Assembly: GCF_003665065.1 (NCBI RefSeq)
Contig: NZ_RCHR01000003.1
Span: 310,001-374,000, forward strand
DNA length: 64,000 nucleotides
DNA from: Oceanobacillus piezotolerans
GTDB lineage: Bacteria > Bacillota > Bacilli > Bacillales > Amphibacillaceae
Reading direction: 5' to 3'
Shown here: piece after piece, positions 1 through 9,108 of the stretch
How positions within the stretch are numbered: the first letter of the stretch is position 1
How the letters are laid out: every line of letters starts with the position of its first letter
Made by a program: the position numbers and the translations under genes
Notes under the pieces: generated by a model
Database searches by the model: none
Seen by the model: the letters and a program-made list of their open reading frames with translations, nothing else
Told to the model about the DNA's origin: nothing

Positions 1-2
1 AT

Positions 3-302
3 GAATATCGAAAACGCTTCTTGCCTTGCCCCTTGCTAGATACAAAAACGAATCAGTGTATGGCTTATGAAGTTCGTCCCATCCCTTGCAGAACATATGT
101 AAACTATACAAATCCAGATGTTTGTGCAGATAATTTAATGCCAAAGGAAACGGTCAGTTTTGAATTCTTATATGAACAATATATGGGAGCATTAAATGAA
201 TTTATGCAGTTTTTATACGAAGAAGAGGGAGATACGGCGTTTATTACGTATCCCGATGACTTATATCGAGAAGATTATTTAGTAAACTGGTTTAGACGTT
301 GA
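3..302 (+). CDS. YkgJ-family cysteine-cluster protein, 3' part
   Basis: The reading frame is open to the left edge of the window, so the gene starts upstream and only about its last 99 residues are visible. A TTG at 21 lies inside the conserved motif and is unlikely to be the start. The visible motif CPLLD..T..CMAYEVRPIPCRTY has the Cys spacing of the YkgJ/UPF0153 family, whose members are thought to bind a metal or Fe-S cluster through clustered cysteines. The first cysteines would lie in the missing N-terminal part. The biological role of the family is not firmly known. A short hairpin follows the stop codon. Confidence 0.7.
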   Translation, partial: EYRKRFLPCPLLDTKTNQCMAYEVRPIPCRTYVNYTNPDVCADNLMPKETVSFEFLYEQYMGALNEFMQFLYEEEGDTAFITYPDDLYREDYLVNWFRR

Positions 303-326
303 ATATAATATAGGAAGTATAATGGA

Positions 327-362
327 AGAAGGCTCTGCACCAAGTGGTTTGCAAAGCCTTCT
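327..362. terminator. Hairpin between convergent genes
   Basis: An 8-bp stem (AGAAGGCT/AGCCTTCT) closes a loop of about 20 bases. It sits between the YkgJ-type gene and the convergent gene ending at 378. The T-run is weak on the plus strand, so termination is likely but not certain. Confidence 0.55.
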
Positions 363-377
363 TTCATTACTTTCTTC

Positions 378-824
378 CTACTGTGGGATGAACCCTTCCT
401 GATGGAGATAGTCAGCTGCTGCGCGATACGTGGTATAGGTTCCATCTAATAGGTCACCAGAATAAATATCCCACGTATCAAATTCATGTATAATGGTGAG
501 GGTTTGTTTTTCTTTATTTACCCATGTTTCTTGGAAAGGTTCTTTCTCTCCAAGGGAAGCAATAGATTGCTGTATTATCGAACGCAATTCTTCTTCTGAA
601 AAATCACGAATGTTGGTCATTCCCTTGGTATCATTTTTTTGATAACCTTCTATTTTTTCTGTATAAACAAACCCATTTCCATTAGGATGCAGATGATATA
701 CAACGATTTTCTTTTCGTAAATACTGTCGGGATAATGAAAATTCACACGCCCCAAGGATATATCGTGTCTTGCAAGTTCATTAAACGATTCAACAATCTT
801 TAACTTTTCTTCAAAGGTAAGCAT
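378..824 (-). CDS. Conserved hypothetical protein, 148 aa
   Basis: I do not recognise this family. The ATG at 824 follows a GGAGG with four to five bases of spacing, and the codon use looks native, so it is very likely expressed. The protein is soluble, with no signal peptide or membrane segment, and is rich in aromatic residues and charge. It reads as a mixed alpha/beta domain followed by a short C-terminal helix containing YRAAADYLHQEGF. It stands alone, convergent with the upstream gene and divergent from the reductase at 979. No function is assigned. Confidence 0.65.
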   Translation of the reverse strand: MLTFEEKLKIVESFNELARHDISLGRVNFHYPDSIYEKKIVVYHLHPNGNGFVYTEKIEGYQKNDTKGMTNIRDFSEEELRSIIQQSIASLGEKEPFQETWVNKEKQTLTIIHEFDTWDIYSGDLLDGTYTTYRAAADYLHQEGFIPQ

Positions 825-978
825 AAATCCTCCATATATATATTGATTTCTTATATATTATATCACTCATAATTTGAATAATACTAGATAATAGTAGGGT
901 AAGGAAAGACAGATGCCTGCAAGTTAATTATAATAAGGTAACTACATAGATAGTTTTTATATATTGGAGAGGTGGAAC

Positions 979-1770
979 ATGAAAGATTTAAGGAATAAAA
1001 ACATTCTCATCACAGGTGCTTCTTCTGGCATTGGAGAAAAAGTTGCAATCAAAGCTGCGGAAAAGGGAGCAAATCTCATTTTAGTAGCTCGTTCAGAGGA
1101 GAAATTAAAACGTATCCGTGATGGGATCCAGGAGAAAACCTCTGCCCAGTGCATATATTATGTGCTTGATGTAAGCGATTTGGATCAGGTCCAACTAATC
1201 TTTAAAAAGATCATAAAGGAAGTTGGAAGCATTGATATTCTTTTAAATAATGCTGGTTTTGGTATCTTTGATTCCATCGAGGAAGCTAGCCTGGATGATA
1301 TGAAACAGATGTTTTCAGTAAATGTATTAGGGTTGATTGCTTGTACAAAAGCGGTTCTGCCAACTATGCTGGAGAAAAATGGAGGCCATATTATTAATAT
1401 TGCTTCACAGGCTGGCAAGCTTGCTACCCCTAAATCAAGCGGGTATTCCGCTACAAAACATGCAGTTCTTGGCTTCACGAATAGTATTCGTCTGGAGCTT
1501 AAAGATACAGGTATATATGTCTCCGCTGTTAATCCTGGACCAATTGAGACTAACTTTTTTACAACAGCAGATAAATCCGGGACGTATGTCAAAAATGTTA
1601 AACGTTATATGCTTTCCTCAGATAGAGTTGCAAGTCAAATTATCTCCTTAATGGAAAATCCGCGGCGAGAGCTCAATATTCCGCGCTGGATGAATGTTGG
1701 AAGTATACTTTATTTATTATTTCCTTCTGTTGCAGATAAATTACTTGGAAATATCCTCAATAAGAAGTAG
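979..1770 (+). CDS. yqjQ: Short-chain dehydrogenase/reductase, YqjQ-like
   Basis: This is a classical SDR oxidoreductase of 263 aa. It has the TGASSGIG nucleotide-binding motif at residues 12-19, NNAG in the middle, a catalytic Ser and the YxxxK motif (SGYSATKHAV). Stretches such as LIACTKAVLP and HIINIASQAGK closely match what I recall of B. subtilis YqjQ, whose substrate is unknown. I chose ATG 979 because GGAGAGGTGG lies six bases upstream. A TTG at 964 overlaps that ribosome binding site. The gene ends in a clear hairpin terminator and appears monocistronic. Confidence 0.85.
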   Translation: MKDLRNKNILITGASSGIGEKVAIKAAEKGANLILVARSEEKLKRIRDGIQEKTSAQCIYYVLDVSDLDQVQLIFKKIIKEVGSIDILLNNAGFGIFDSIEEASLDDMKQMFSVNVLGLIACTKAVLPTMLEKNGGHIINIASQAGKLATPKSSGYSATKHAVLGFTNSIRLELKDTGIYVSAVNPGPIETNFFTTADKSGTYVKNVKRYMLSSDRVASQIISLMENPRRELNIPRWMNVGSILYLLFPSVADKLLGNILNKK

Positions 1771-1836
1771 AGAATGGTGGAAAATAGGAATATAGTTTGT
1801 ATACGAGCCCCAAAAAATAAGTAGTAGAATGACAAA

Positions 1837-1865
1837 AGAAGTACTTAATAGAGTGCTTCTTTTTT
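1837..1865 (+). terminator. Rho-independent terminator after yqjQ-like gene
   Basis: AGAAGTAC pairs with GTGCTTCT across an 8-base loop and is followed by a T-run. Confidence 0.8.
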
Positions 1866-2025
1866 ACTATGAAATAAAACTGTAATATAACCCTAACATT
1901 GGTGACATTTTTGCTTGCTATACTAAATTGGCAATAGTTACTAATAATATATTCACATAACTGCAAACTACAATTATACATAAACCTTCCAATTAAGCGG
2001 ATGTGAAGCGGAAAGAAGGGAAAAA

Positions 2026-3306
2026 ATGAGAAAGTTATTTATGGTTCTTATGGCTGCTGTTCTAGTATTGGGGAATCTTTTGGTCGTAAATCCAACTAAT
2101 GCGGAGGACGAAAGTGAATTAAAGAAAATCCAAGATGACCGTTCTGACATTAAAGCCAACCTCTCTGAAGCTGAATCAGAAATTGCTAATCTAGTAACCG
2201 ACTTAGAACAAATGAATAAGGAACTCAACCAATTAGATACTGAATTGATTAAAAATCAAGAAACGATTGAAAAAACAAATAAAGATATCGACAATACCAT
2301 TGCTGAAGTACAAAGCTTAGAAAAAGAGATTAAAGAGTTAGAAGCAAAAATCGAAGAGCGCTTTGAAATATTAAAAACAAGGGTTGTATCATACCAACAA
2401 ACAGGTGGTCATGTTCAATACCTGGAAGTAATATTTGGGGCAGAAAGCTTTGGAGACTTTATCAGCCGTGTATCTGCTGTGAATAAAATTACGGATGCGG
2501 ATGCAAAATTAATGGAACAACAAGAACTGGATAAACAACAAGTCATTGATAATCAAAATAAAGTTCTAGTACAGCTTGATAATTTAAATGCGTTAAAAGC
2601 ACAACAAGATGAGGCAGTTGCTCTCCTGGAAAAACAAAAAGCGGTCGCTGAAGAAAAACGCATCGGCCTGGAAAGTAAACAAGGAGAGTTATTAGCACGT
2701 ATTTCTGAACTGGAAACAAAAGACAGTAACCTAGCTTCCTTAGAAACAAAAATTAAAGCTGATATTGAGACTGAGAAGAAAAAGGCTGCTGAACTTGCTG
2801 CGAAAAAAGCAGAAGAAAAAGCACAAACTGTTAAAGTTACTAAGCCAGCTGAAACAGTGGTAGCAAGTGTAAATACAGAAAACAAACAAGAAACGAAGCA
2901 GCAAGAAGAGACTGTAAAGGAAACAAAGACAACCGTAAAAGAACCTGCTAAGGAAGTTAAGGCAGAAAAACAAGAGAAACAAGAGAAGCAACAAAAACAA
3001 GAAAAACAAGAGAATAAGAAGAGCTTCACAGTAACGGCTACTGCCTATACAGTAGATAGTGCTGGTGGATCTGGCAAAACAGCCACGGGTATCGATCTTA
3101 TTAAGAATCCAAATGCAAAAGTAATTGCAGTTGACCCGAGCTTGATCCCGTTAGGAACGCTTGTCCATGTAGAAGGTTATGGATATGCTGTAGCAGGGGA
3201 TACTGGTGGAGCAATAAGAGGCAATAAAATTGATGTATTCGTTCCAACTGCGCAAGCTGCAATAAATTGGGGAGTCAGAACGGTTAAAGTAACGATTGTG
3301 GATTAA
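2026..3306 (+). CDS. Secreted coiled-coil protein with C-terminal 3D domain
   Basis: This 426-aa exported protein has a signal peptide (about residues 1-26, ending NPTNA), then long coiled-coil segments (about 28-115 and 160-260) like those at the N-terminus of PcsB/CwlO-type cell-wall proteins. A Lys/Glu/Gln-rich linker (about 265-330) leads to a 3D domain (332-426). Its three conserved aspartates appear at about D370 (AVDP), D392 (AGD) and D403 (IDVF). 3D domains occur in YocH and in MltA-like wall hydrolases, so a peptidoglycan-cleaving role is likely. The start has AAGAAGGG upstream. A strong terminator follows. The combined architecture resembles, but is not identical to, B. subtilis YocH, which carries LysM domains. 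Confidence 0.82.
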   Translation: MRKLFMVLMAAVLVLGNLLVVNPTNAEDESELKKIQDDRSDIKANLSEAESEIANLVTDLEQMNKELNQLDTELIKNQETIEKTNKDIDNTIAEVQSLEKEIKELEAKIEERFEILKTRVVSYQQTGGHVQYLEVIFGAESFGDFISRVSAVNKITDADAKLMEQQELDKQQVIDNQNKVLVQLDNLNALKAQQDEAVALLEKQKAVAEEKRIGLESKQGELLARISELETKDSNLASLETKIKADIETEKKKAAELAAKKAEEKAQTVKVTKPAETVVASVNTENKQETKQQEETVKETKTTVKEPAKEVKAEKQEKQEKQQKQEKQENKKSFTVTATAYTVDSAGGSGKTATGIDLIKNPNAKVIAVDPSLIPLGTLVHVEGYGYAVAGDTGGAIRGNKIDVFVPTAQAAINWGVRTVKVTIVD

Positions 3307-3311
3307 TTTCC

Positions 3312-3345
3312 AAATCAGATCATCCAGGATGGTCTGATTTTTTTT
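3312..3345. terminator. Bidirectional terminator that encodes a C-terminus
   Basis: AAATCAGATCATCC pairs with GGATGGTCTGATTT and is followed by eight T residues on the plus strand. The convergent small gene on the minus strand runs into this hairpin and stops at 3315, so its last residues are encoded by the stem. Confidence 0.85.
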
Positions 3346-3566
3346 ATTGCCATTTTTAGTTGGAAAAGGTAAAAATAAAAAGAATCGTTTTCCCAATTTT
3401 TTGGAAAGCGATTCTTATGTTTGTGCCGATAAATATTATCCTTTTTCGTTTTTGTTCTCCTAGTACGTAAATCTAAATGAGCATATGGACTTCGATTTAT
3501 CTCTGGATCTAGTCTTCCTTCTCTGATTCTTTTAAGACGTTGCTTTTTCGCCTTGGAAAGAGCCAT
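3315..3566 (-). CDS. Small basic protein, YqkK-like
   Basis: This 83-aa protein is very basic, with MALSKAKKQRLKRIREGRLDPEINRS-type content and an RTRRTKTKK segment. I recall the same pattern in the short B. subtilis protein YqkK, whose function is unknown. The ATG at 3566 follows AAGGAGTG at good spacing. An upstream GTG at 3575 is too close to that site. The last residues after about position 60 are encoded by AT-rich sequence and the neighbouring gene's terminator, so the functional core is probably the basic N-terminal two thirds. Confidence 0.6.
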   Translation of the reverse strand: MALSKAKKQRLKRIREGRLDPEINRSPYAHLDLRTRRTKTKKDNIYRHKHKNRFPKNWENDSFYFYLFQLKMAIKKIRPSWMI

Positions 3567-3739
3567 GATTTTCACTCCTTATTCATTATTACTCTCTATT
3601 ATACACTAATCCCAGTCTGTATAGAAAGTGGCTATTCTGTACATAATTGCATAATAACGCAGGGATAAAGCAAGGAAAGTTCCTGCTTTATTCTAATAAA
3701 CAAGTTACCAGCGTCAGAATTATTAGGAGAGTTGTTATT

Positions 3740-4174
3740 ATGCTAGAATATAAGGACGAAAGCCAAAAAAATGTGGTTATCTATATGTATCGAGACCCGG
3801 AAAAACCTGAACATTGGTATCAGATTGAAAAACAGTTAGAGTTTTTTTGTGTGTCGAATAAACTTCACGTACTGAAAAAGTTTAGTGATTTAGGAGATAA
3901 AAACTTAAATCTACCTGGCCTAACAAGCTTATGGAAAGAACTAATAAATCGAGAAAATTTGGTGGATATGGTTATCATTTATGTCCCTAATTCTACAGAT
4001 ATAGAAGTTAGGAGAACTACTTATATACTAAAAAGACTAAGGAGATATATAACTGAAGTCATCTTGTTCTCTAGTCCCGATAATTGGACTGGAGAGTCTG
4101 TTAGTTATATCCTGAAAAACCACAATAAATTCCACTTAAAATCGATCCAAAAGGATATACAGCGACCTTCTTAA
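3740..4174 (+). CDS. Resolvase-fold-like protein without catalytic serine
   Basis: This 144-aa protein starts at ATG 3740, eight bases after GGAGAG. Its pattern (VVIYMYRDPE near the N-terminus, a helix with Q..L, then LPGLTSLWKELI......DMVIIYV and TEVILFSS) follows the order of elements in the N-terminal domain of serine recombinases. The YxRVSxxxQ motif that carries the nucleophilic serine reads YMYRDPEKP, with no serine. No DNA-binding tail is present. It may be a degenerate recombinase domain with a structural or regulatory role, or only a similar fold. It is a single gene upstream of sbcDC, separated from it by a terminator. Confidence 0.5.
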   Translation: MLEYKDESQKNVVIYMYRDPEKPEHWYQIEKQLEFFCVSNKLHVLKKFSDLGDKNLNLPGLTSLWKELINRENLVDMVIIYVPNSTDIEVRRTTYILKRLRRYITEVILFSSPDNWTGESVSYILKNHNKFHLKSIQKDIQRPS

Positions 4175-4189
4175 AATGAAGGTTTTTTT
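4165..4189 (+). terminator. Terminator before sbcD
   Basis: ACCTTC pairs with GAAGGT and is followed by seven T residues. The upstream gene's stop codon lies in the loop. sbcDC therefore needs its own promoter. A TATAAT with an upstream TGG (extended -10) lies at about 4244. Confidence 0.7.
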
Positions 4190-4322
4190 CAAATGGAAGA
4201 AGTTTTGATTAACAATCTACCCATTTTTTTCATTGGTTAATGGTATAATTGAACCACTAATTAATCTATCATTCTATCTATCATGAATCATATATATCAA
4301 TCATTTGAAAGGGGATTTGATA

Positions 4323-5513
4323 ATGAAATTCTTTCATACTGCGGATTGGCATTTAGGAAAGCTTGTCCAAGGAGTTTATATGACCGAGGACCAAGCATAT
4401 GTGTTAAATCAATTCGTACAAGCTGTTGAGGAAGAGAAGCCAGATGCTGTAATTATTGCAGGTGACTTATATGACCGGGCTGTGCCACCGACAGAGGCTG
4501 TACATTTGCTCGATGAGGTGCTAGAACGAATCGTAATAGAATTGAAGACACCGGTATTAGCTGTTGCAGGAAATCATGACAGTCCTGGAAGATTACATTT
4601 CGGCAGCTCTTTAATGAAATCGAACGGTTATCATATTGTAGGAAATTTCTCTAAAGAAATCGAACATGTCGTATTAGAGGATGAGCATGGAAAAGTACAT
4701 TTTCATCTCGTTCCTTACACAGATCCAAGTGTGGTAAGAACGGCTTTTGAGGATGAGGAAATTAAGACGCATAATGATGCAACTAGAAAAATAGTAGAAC
4801 AAATCCAATCAAACTCATCATCTAATGAGCGACATGTCTATATTGGACATGCTTTTGTAACTCCATTTGGTGAAGAAGAAGAGAATACGAGTGATTCCGA
4901 ACGTCCACTGTCTATAGGTGGAGCTGAGTATGTAGATGCCCATCATTTTTCCTCATTTCAGTATACTGCATTAGGACACCTGCACCAAGCCCATCAGGTT
5001 CTCCAAGAGAATATCCGTTATTCTGGTTCTATCTTGAAGTATTCTATTTCAGAAGAAAGCCATCGTAAGGGTTTCTTCATTGTCGAAATGGATCAAGAGG
5101 GAGAAGTTACAATAGAAAAAAGGGAACTTAAACCAAGAAGAGATATTCGTACAGTAGAAGCGAAAATGGAAGAACTGCTGGAGCACCCTGTTAATGAGGA
5201 TTATGTATTTGTGCGTTTATTAGATGAAGCTCCTGTATTATCTCCGATGGAAAAGGTACGTTCTGTCTATCCAAATGCTATGCATGTGGAACGGAAAAAT
5301 GTTATATCGCTCGTGTCGGGCAGTGATTCTGACGCCAGAACGAATCGGACTAAAATGAGTGATGTAGATTTATTCCGTGCTTTCTACAAAGAAATAAAAG
5401 GGATAGATGTGACAGTCGAAACGGAGAATCTCTTTAAAGAAGTATTAGATGAATTGTTGAGAAAAGATAATGAAACAACAGATGCAGAAAAGAAAGAATA
5501 TGTTCGGAATTAA
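4323..5513 (+). CDS. sbcD: Exonuclease subunit SbcD
   Basis: This is the Mre11-like nuclease subunit of the SbcCD complex (396 aa), which cleaves hairpins and processes blocked DNA ends with SbcC. The metallophosphoesterase motifs are all visible: DWHLG (residues 8-12), GDLYDR, GNHDSPGRLHFGSS, and a later GHLHQAHQ. A capping domain and a SbcC-binding tail follow. ATG 4323 was chosen because AAAGGGG lies nine bases upstream. A TTG at 4305 overlaps that site. The sbcC start lies 24 bases after the stop, so the two form an operon. Confidence 0.95.
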   Translation: MKFFHTADWHLGKLVQGVYMTEDQAYVLNQFVQAVEEEKPDAVIIAGDLYDRAVPPTEAVHLLDEVLERIVIELKTPVLAVAGNHDSPGRLHFGSSLMKSNGYHIVGNFSKEIEHVVLEDEHGKVHFHLVPYTDPSVVRTAFEDEEIKTHNDATRKIVEQIQSNSSSNERHVYIGHAFVTPFGEEEENTSDSERPLSIGGAEYVDAHHFSSFQYTALGHLHQAHQVLQENIRYSGSILKYSISEESHRKGFFIVEMDQEGEVTIEKRELKPRRDIRTVEAKMEELLEHPVNEDYVFVRLLDEAPVLSPMEKVRSVYPNAMHVERKNVISLVSGSDSDARTNRTKMSDVDLFRAFYKEIKGIDVTVETENLFKEVLDELLRKDNETTDAEKKEYVRN

Positions 5514-5537
5514 CAGAAGAAGGGAGAGTGAAATTCA

Positions 5538-8500
5538 TTGAAACCACTTAAACTAACTATGACGGCCTTTGGTCCTTATAAGTATACAGAGGTAATAGAT
5601 TTTACGGACTTGGAAGATAATAAACTATTCGTTATTTCTGGAAATACTGGTTCTGGAAAAACAACCATCTTTGATGGTATTAGCTTCGCCTTATATGGCA
5701 GTGCAAGCGGTGCTGATCGAGAGAATAATACGATGTTACGCAGTGACTTTGCTGCTGATGACACCCATACATCCGTAGAGCTGGAGTTTGAGATAAATGG
5801 GCGGATTTATCGGATCTTACGACAGTTAGGGCATGTGAAGCAAGGCAATAAGTCCAAAACCGGAGAGCGCTATGAATTCTATGAGAAGATACAAGATAAA
5901 GAGATCCCTTGTGTAGATAGGCAGATTGTTTCGGAGATCGATAGAAAAGTAGAGGAAATTATTGGCCTGACAAAGGATCAGTTTAAACAAATTGTCATGC
6001 TTCCACAAGGGGAGTTTCGTAAATTATTAACCTCTGAGACGGAAAATAAGGAAGCAATTTTGAGGCGGATTTTTCGTACGGGATCTTATCAGGAAATTAA
6101 TGAAATATTAAGGGAAAAGAAACAGACCGAAGAACAAGACTTTAAACAAGCTGAACATGCAAGAGAACAGTATATATCAAGCATATCCTCTCTGCTTCCT
6201 TACCGTGAGGATTCGCTGCTATTTCAGGTGCTTTCACAAGAGCATTATAATGTAAATCAAATTCTGGAGGGTATATCGCGAGAAGAAGCGTATTATAGAG
6301 AACAAATCATCCAGGATAAACAGCATTATGAGAAAGCATTTCAGATGCATAACCAGAAGCAGGAGGAATATCACCAAGCAAAAGGCTTAAATGATAAGTT
6401 TAAAGAGCTGGAAGAGAAGTCTGGAAAGCTTCATGAGCTTGAAGAAAATGTTCCTAAAATGAAGCAGCTGGAAGAACAGCTGGATAAAGCGATGAAAGCC
6501 AGTGCAATAGAGGTATATGAGAAGCGTGTCCTTGAACTCAGAAGGGAAGAGAAGGAAAAGGCTGATTATCTTACTAAGGCAAAAGATCATTCCTTAAAAG
6601 CTAACGAATCCCTTCTTCAAGCGGAGGCAAATTATAAACACGAAGAAAACAAGCGGGCACTCCGAGAAGAAACAGCAAAAACATTAGATGAGCTCAATCG
6701 TTTCCTGCCAGAAGTAAAGGATATGGAACGACGGAAAGAACAGATTAACAAGTTAACAATCGAAGGCAAGTATGTAAGGAAAGAATTAGACCAAGCTGCA
6801 GAGAAATTAGCGAAGATAGTGAAAGAACAAGAGACACTTAACCAAGAGCTTTTAATAATGGACAGAGAGATTAGTGAACTTCCTGCAAGAGAAAAGACAC
6901 TAACTAAATTAAGAGAGCAGGCTAAGGTTCTCAAGAGGTACCTTGAATTATCGGCAAAGCATAATGAATTAATGAAGCAAAAACAAACAATCGAAATAGA
7001 ATTCAAAGACACTCAAAATCGCTATCAGGAAATAGAATCGAAGTGGCTGAACAATCAAGCAGTTCAATTAGCAGCCCACCTTCATGACGGAGAGGCATGC
7101 CCTGTCTGTGGAAGTTTAGAGCATCCGGCTCGAGCTACTCATGATGATGGTGAGGTGAAAAAAGAAGAGCTGGAGGCCTTAAGAAACGAACGTGACAAAA
7201 AGGAAAGAAGCTATCAGGATATTACTGTAGATTGGAAAGCAAATTATAGCCAATTGAAGGATAAAGAAGAAGAGTTAGTTGAGTTTGGGTTATCTAAGGA
7301 CAGTGCAGCTTCAGACTATGACCGAATTGTTTTAGAAGGTAAAGAGCACAAGAAACAAGTAGGAGAGCTTGAGAAGAAAAGTAACTTGCTTAGAGAAGGA
7401 AAAGTATCACTTGAAAAGTTGGAAAATGAAATAAAACAGTGGCAAAGTCATAAAGAGGAAAAAGAGAAAGCATATCAGGAAAAACAACTTGATTATCGCA
7501 GCAGAATTGCAGTATATCATGATCGCTTAGAGAAAATTCCAGAAGAAATGAGAGACCTTACTAAACTAGAGAAAAAGATAAACCAAAAAGCTGAAGAGAA
7601 GGAAATGCTTGAGAAAGCTTGGGAAAATGTGCAAAAACATCTTCAGGAAGCTAAAGAAGCAAAAACAAAAGCGGCTTCTAATGTAGAGTTCGCGAACAAA
7701 CAACTAGATGAAGTCACAGCTAAATGGGGGAGTGCTAGTGAACTATTCAAGCTAAAATATCTAGAAGCCGGCTTCAGCTCTGCGGAAGAGTATCAGGAGG
7801 CAAGGTACTCGGAGTCCGATCAACAGAAATTAAAAGAAAGGATTCAACGATTTAATGAAGAACTTAGGCTTGTAAAACAACAGGTAACGGATTTAACTGC
7901 TGTTCTCCATGGGAAAGAGAAAACCAACTTAGAGAAACTTCATGTTCAATTAGATGAACTAAAGAATGCCTATGAAGCAGCATTGAACCAATGGAAACGA
8001 TCAAAGGATTACTTTGAGGATATTATTAAAATAAAAGATAATATCATAGAATCGGATGAGACGGCAAAGGAAAAGGAAAAGAGTCTAGCAACGATAACGG
8101 ATTTATATAATGTTCTAAGAGGCCAAAATGATAAGAAAATATCGTTTGAGCGTTATTTGCAAATTGAGTATCTGGAGCAAATTATTGAGGCGGCTAATAG
8201 TCGATTAAGAAATTTATCCAATGGTCAGTTTTATCTTATACGCAGTGATCGCCAAGAAGTTCGTGGTAAACAAAGTGGACTGGGACTTGATGTCTACGAT
8301 ACCTATACAGGGCAAACTCGTGATGTCAAAACTTTATCTGGTGGCGAGAAGTTTACTGCATCACTATGTTTAGCACTTGGAATGTCGGATGTTATTCAAA
8401 GCTTCCAGGGTAATATTAAAATCGATACAATGTTTATTGATGAAGGTTTTGGGTCCCTGGATGAAGAATCACTCCACAAGGCAATAGATGCTTTAATAGA

Positions 8501-8630
8501 AATTCAGAGGTCTGGTAGAATGATAGGCGTTATTTCTCATGTGCAGGACCTTAAAAATATGTTCCCGGCCATTTTAGAAGTGAAAAAGACAAAAGAAGGG
8601 CATAGTAGGACAGCGTTTGTTTTGAAATAA
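5538..8630 (+). CDS. sbcC: Exonuclease subunit SbcC
   Basis: This is the Rad50-like ATPase partner of SbcD (1030 aa). A Walker A motif GNTGSGKTT lies near residues 35-43. Two very long coiled-coil arms flank a zinc hook CPVCG at C521/C524. The ABC signature LSGGEKF and Walker B DTMFIDEGFGSLDEES are near the C-terminus. The start is TTG, preceded by AGAAGGGAGAG. It is co-transcribed with sbcD. The end of the gene is followed by a repeat element whose outer arms can act as a terminator. Confidence 0.95.
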   Translation: MKPLKLTMTAFGPYKYTEVIDFTDLEDNKLFVISGNTGSGKTTIFDGISFALYGSASGADRENNTMLRSDFAADDTHTSVELEFEINGRIYRILRQLGHVKQGNKSKTGERYEFYEKIQDKEIPCVDRQIVSEIDRKVEEIIGLTKDQFKQIVMLPQGEFRKLLTSETENKEAILRRIFRTGSYQEINEILREKKQTEEQDFKQAEHAREQYISSISSLLPYREDSLLFQVLSQEHYNVNQILEGISREEAYYREQIIQDKQHYEKAFQMHNQKQEEYHQAKGLNDKFKELEEKSGKLHELEENVPKMKQLEEQLDKAMKASAIEVYEKRVLELRREEKEKADYLTKAKDHSLKANESLLQAEANYKHEENKRALREETAKTLDELNRFLPEVKDMERRKEQINKLTIEGKYVRKELDQAAEKLAKIVKEQETLNQELLIMDREISELPAREKTLTKLREQAKVLKRYLELSAKHNELMKQKQTIEIEFKDTQNRYQEIESKWLNNQAVQLAAHLHDGEACPVCGSLEHPARATHDDGEVKKEELEALRNERDKKERSYQDITVDWKANYSQLKDKEEELVEFGLSKDSAASDYDRIVLEGKEHKKQVGELEKKSNLLREGKVSLEKLENEIKQWQSHKEEKEKAYQEKQLDYRSRIAVYHDRLEKIPEEMRDLTKLEKKINQKAEEKEMLEKAWENVQKHLQEAKEAKTKAASNVEFANKQLDEVTAKWGSASELFKLKYLEAGFSSAEEYQEARYSESDQQKLKERIQRFNEELRLVKQQVTDLTAVLHGKEKTNLEKLHVQLDELKNAYEAALNQWKRSKDYFEDIIKIKDNIIESDETAKEKEKSLATITDLYNVLRGQNDKKISFERYLQIEYLEQIIEAANSRLRNLSNGQFYLIRSDRQEVRGKQSGLGLDVYDTYTGQTRDVKTLSGGEKFTASLCLALGMSDVIQSFQGNIKIDTMFIDEGFGSLDEESLHKAIDALIEIQRSGRMIGVISHVQDLKNMFPAILEVKKTKEGHSRTAFVLK

Positions 8631-8637
8631 TCTGTAA

Positions 8638-8888
8638 AAAAGAGGCGCTGGGACATAACTAAATGTTTTAATCCAAAAGACGAACGAGGCACCAAGTTAG
8701 TGGAGGAAATATACGTAGACTCCTGCGGGAAAAGCAACAAGCGAAGACCCCGCAGGAAGTGTTCTTCTTCCGAGGAGGCTGAGACGTTGCCCGCGGAAAG
8801 CGAAGTATATTTCCGGAACGGTATTTCTCCACTAAGCATCGTTCGGATTTTTCTTTTGATAAAACACTTTTGACCCAGGCTCTTTTTA
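8638..8888. repeat. Intergenic palindromic repeat, family A copy 1
   Basis: This roughly 250-base imperfect palindrome has nested arms. The outermost is AGAGGCGCTGGG paired with CCCAGGCTCTTTTT. The next arms are around AGACGAACGA/TCGTTCGG and TAGTGGAG/CTCCACTA. Inside are GACCCCGCAGGAAG and GTTGCCCGCGGAAAGCGAAG, a motif I recall as a common intergenic repeat in Bacillaceae. A shortened copy is at 15018 and a degenerate copy at 52600. It lies between sbcC and the LysM-CAP gene and ends in a T-run, so it may also terminate transcription. Confidence 0.7.
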
Positions 8889-8955
8889 TCGGTATTAAAG
8901 GGATTCATATAATTTTCAACTTAAATTTCATTAGAAAATATTCCCAAAAATTTAA

Positions 8956-8972
8956 TGTTACAAATATGTTAC
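8956..8972 (+). promoter_or_regulatory. WalR-type box
   Basis: TGTTAC-N5-TGTTAC is an exact match to the WalR consensus TGTWAH-N5-TGTWAH. It lies 137 bases before a secreted wall-associated LysM-CAP gene, the kind of gene WalRK controls. A TATAAT at 9082 gives a possible -10 with a poor -35, which suits activator control, although the box is farther upstream than usual. Confidence 0.5.
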
Positions 8973-9108
8973 TAGCTCCATTGCAAGACATCAATCATTA
9001 CACCTCTTTTGTCATCTATCTGTAAAAATCCTGCCAAATTTTTAGCAATGACGATGCTCTCAATCTAGTTTAACATTTAGATATAATACAACAGGAGGTA
9101 ACAACTAC

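Noticed and set aside
1185-1592. Minus-strand open frame of 135 codons inside the yqjQ-like gene
   Set aside because: It lies wholly opposite a clear SDR gene, lacks a ribosome binding site and has no protein-like pattern.
1873-1895. Possible WalR box before the 3D-domain gene (TGTAAT-N5-CCTAAC)
   Set aside because: The second half-site matches poorly, so I do not call it despite the suitable target.
1757-1981. Minus-strand open frame between yqjQ-like and 3D genes
   Set aside because: It crosses a terminator, has no ribosome binding site and reads as AT-rich random sequence.
2553-3029. Minus-strand open frame rich in Phe, Ser and Cys
   Set aside because: It is the shadow of the Lys/Glu/Gln-rich linker of the 3D-domain protein; low-complexity composition explains it.
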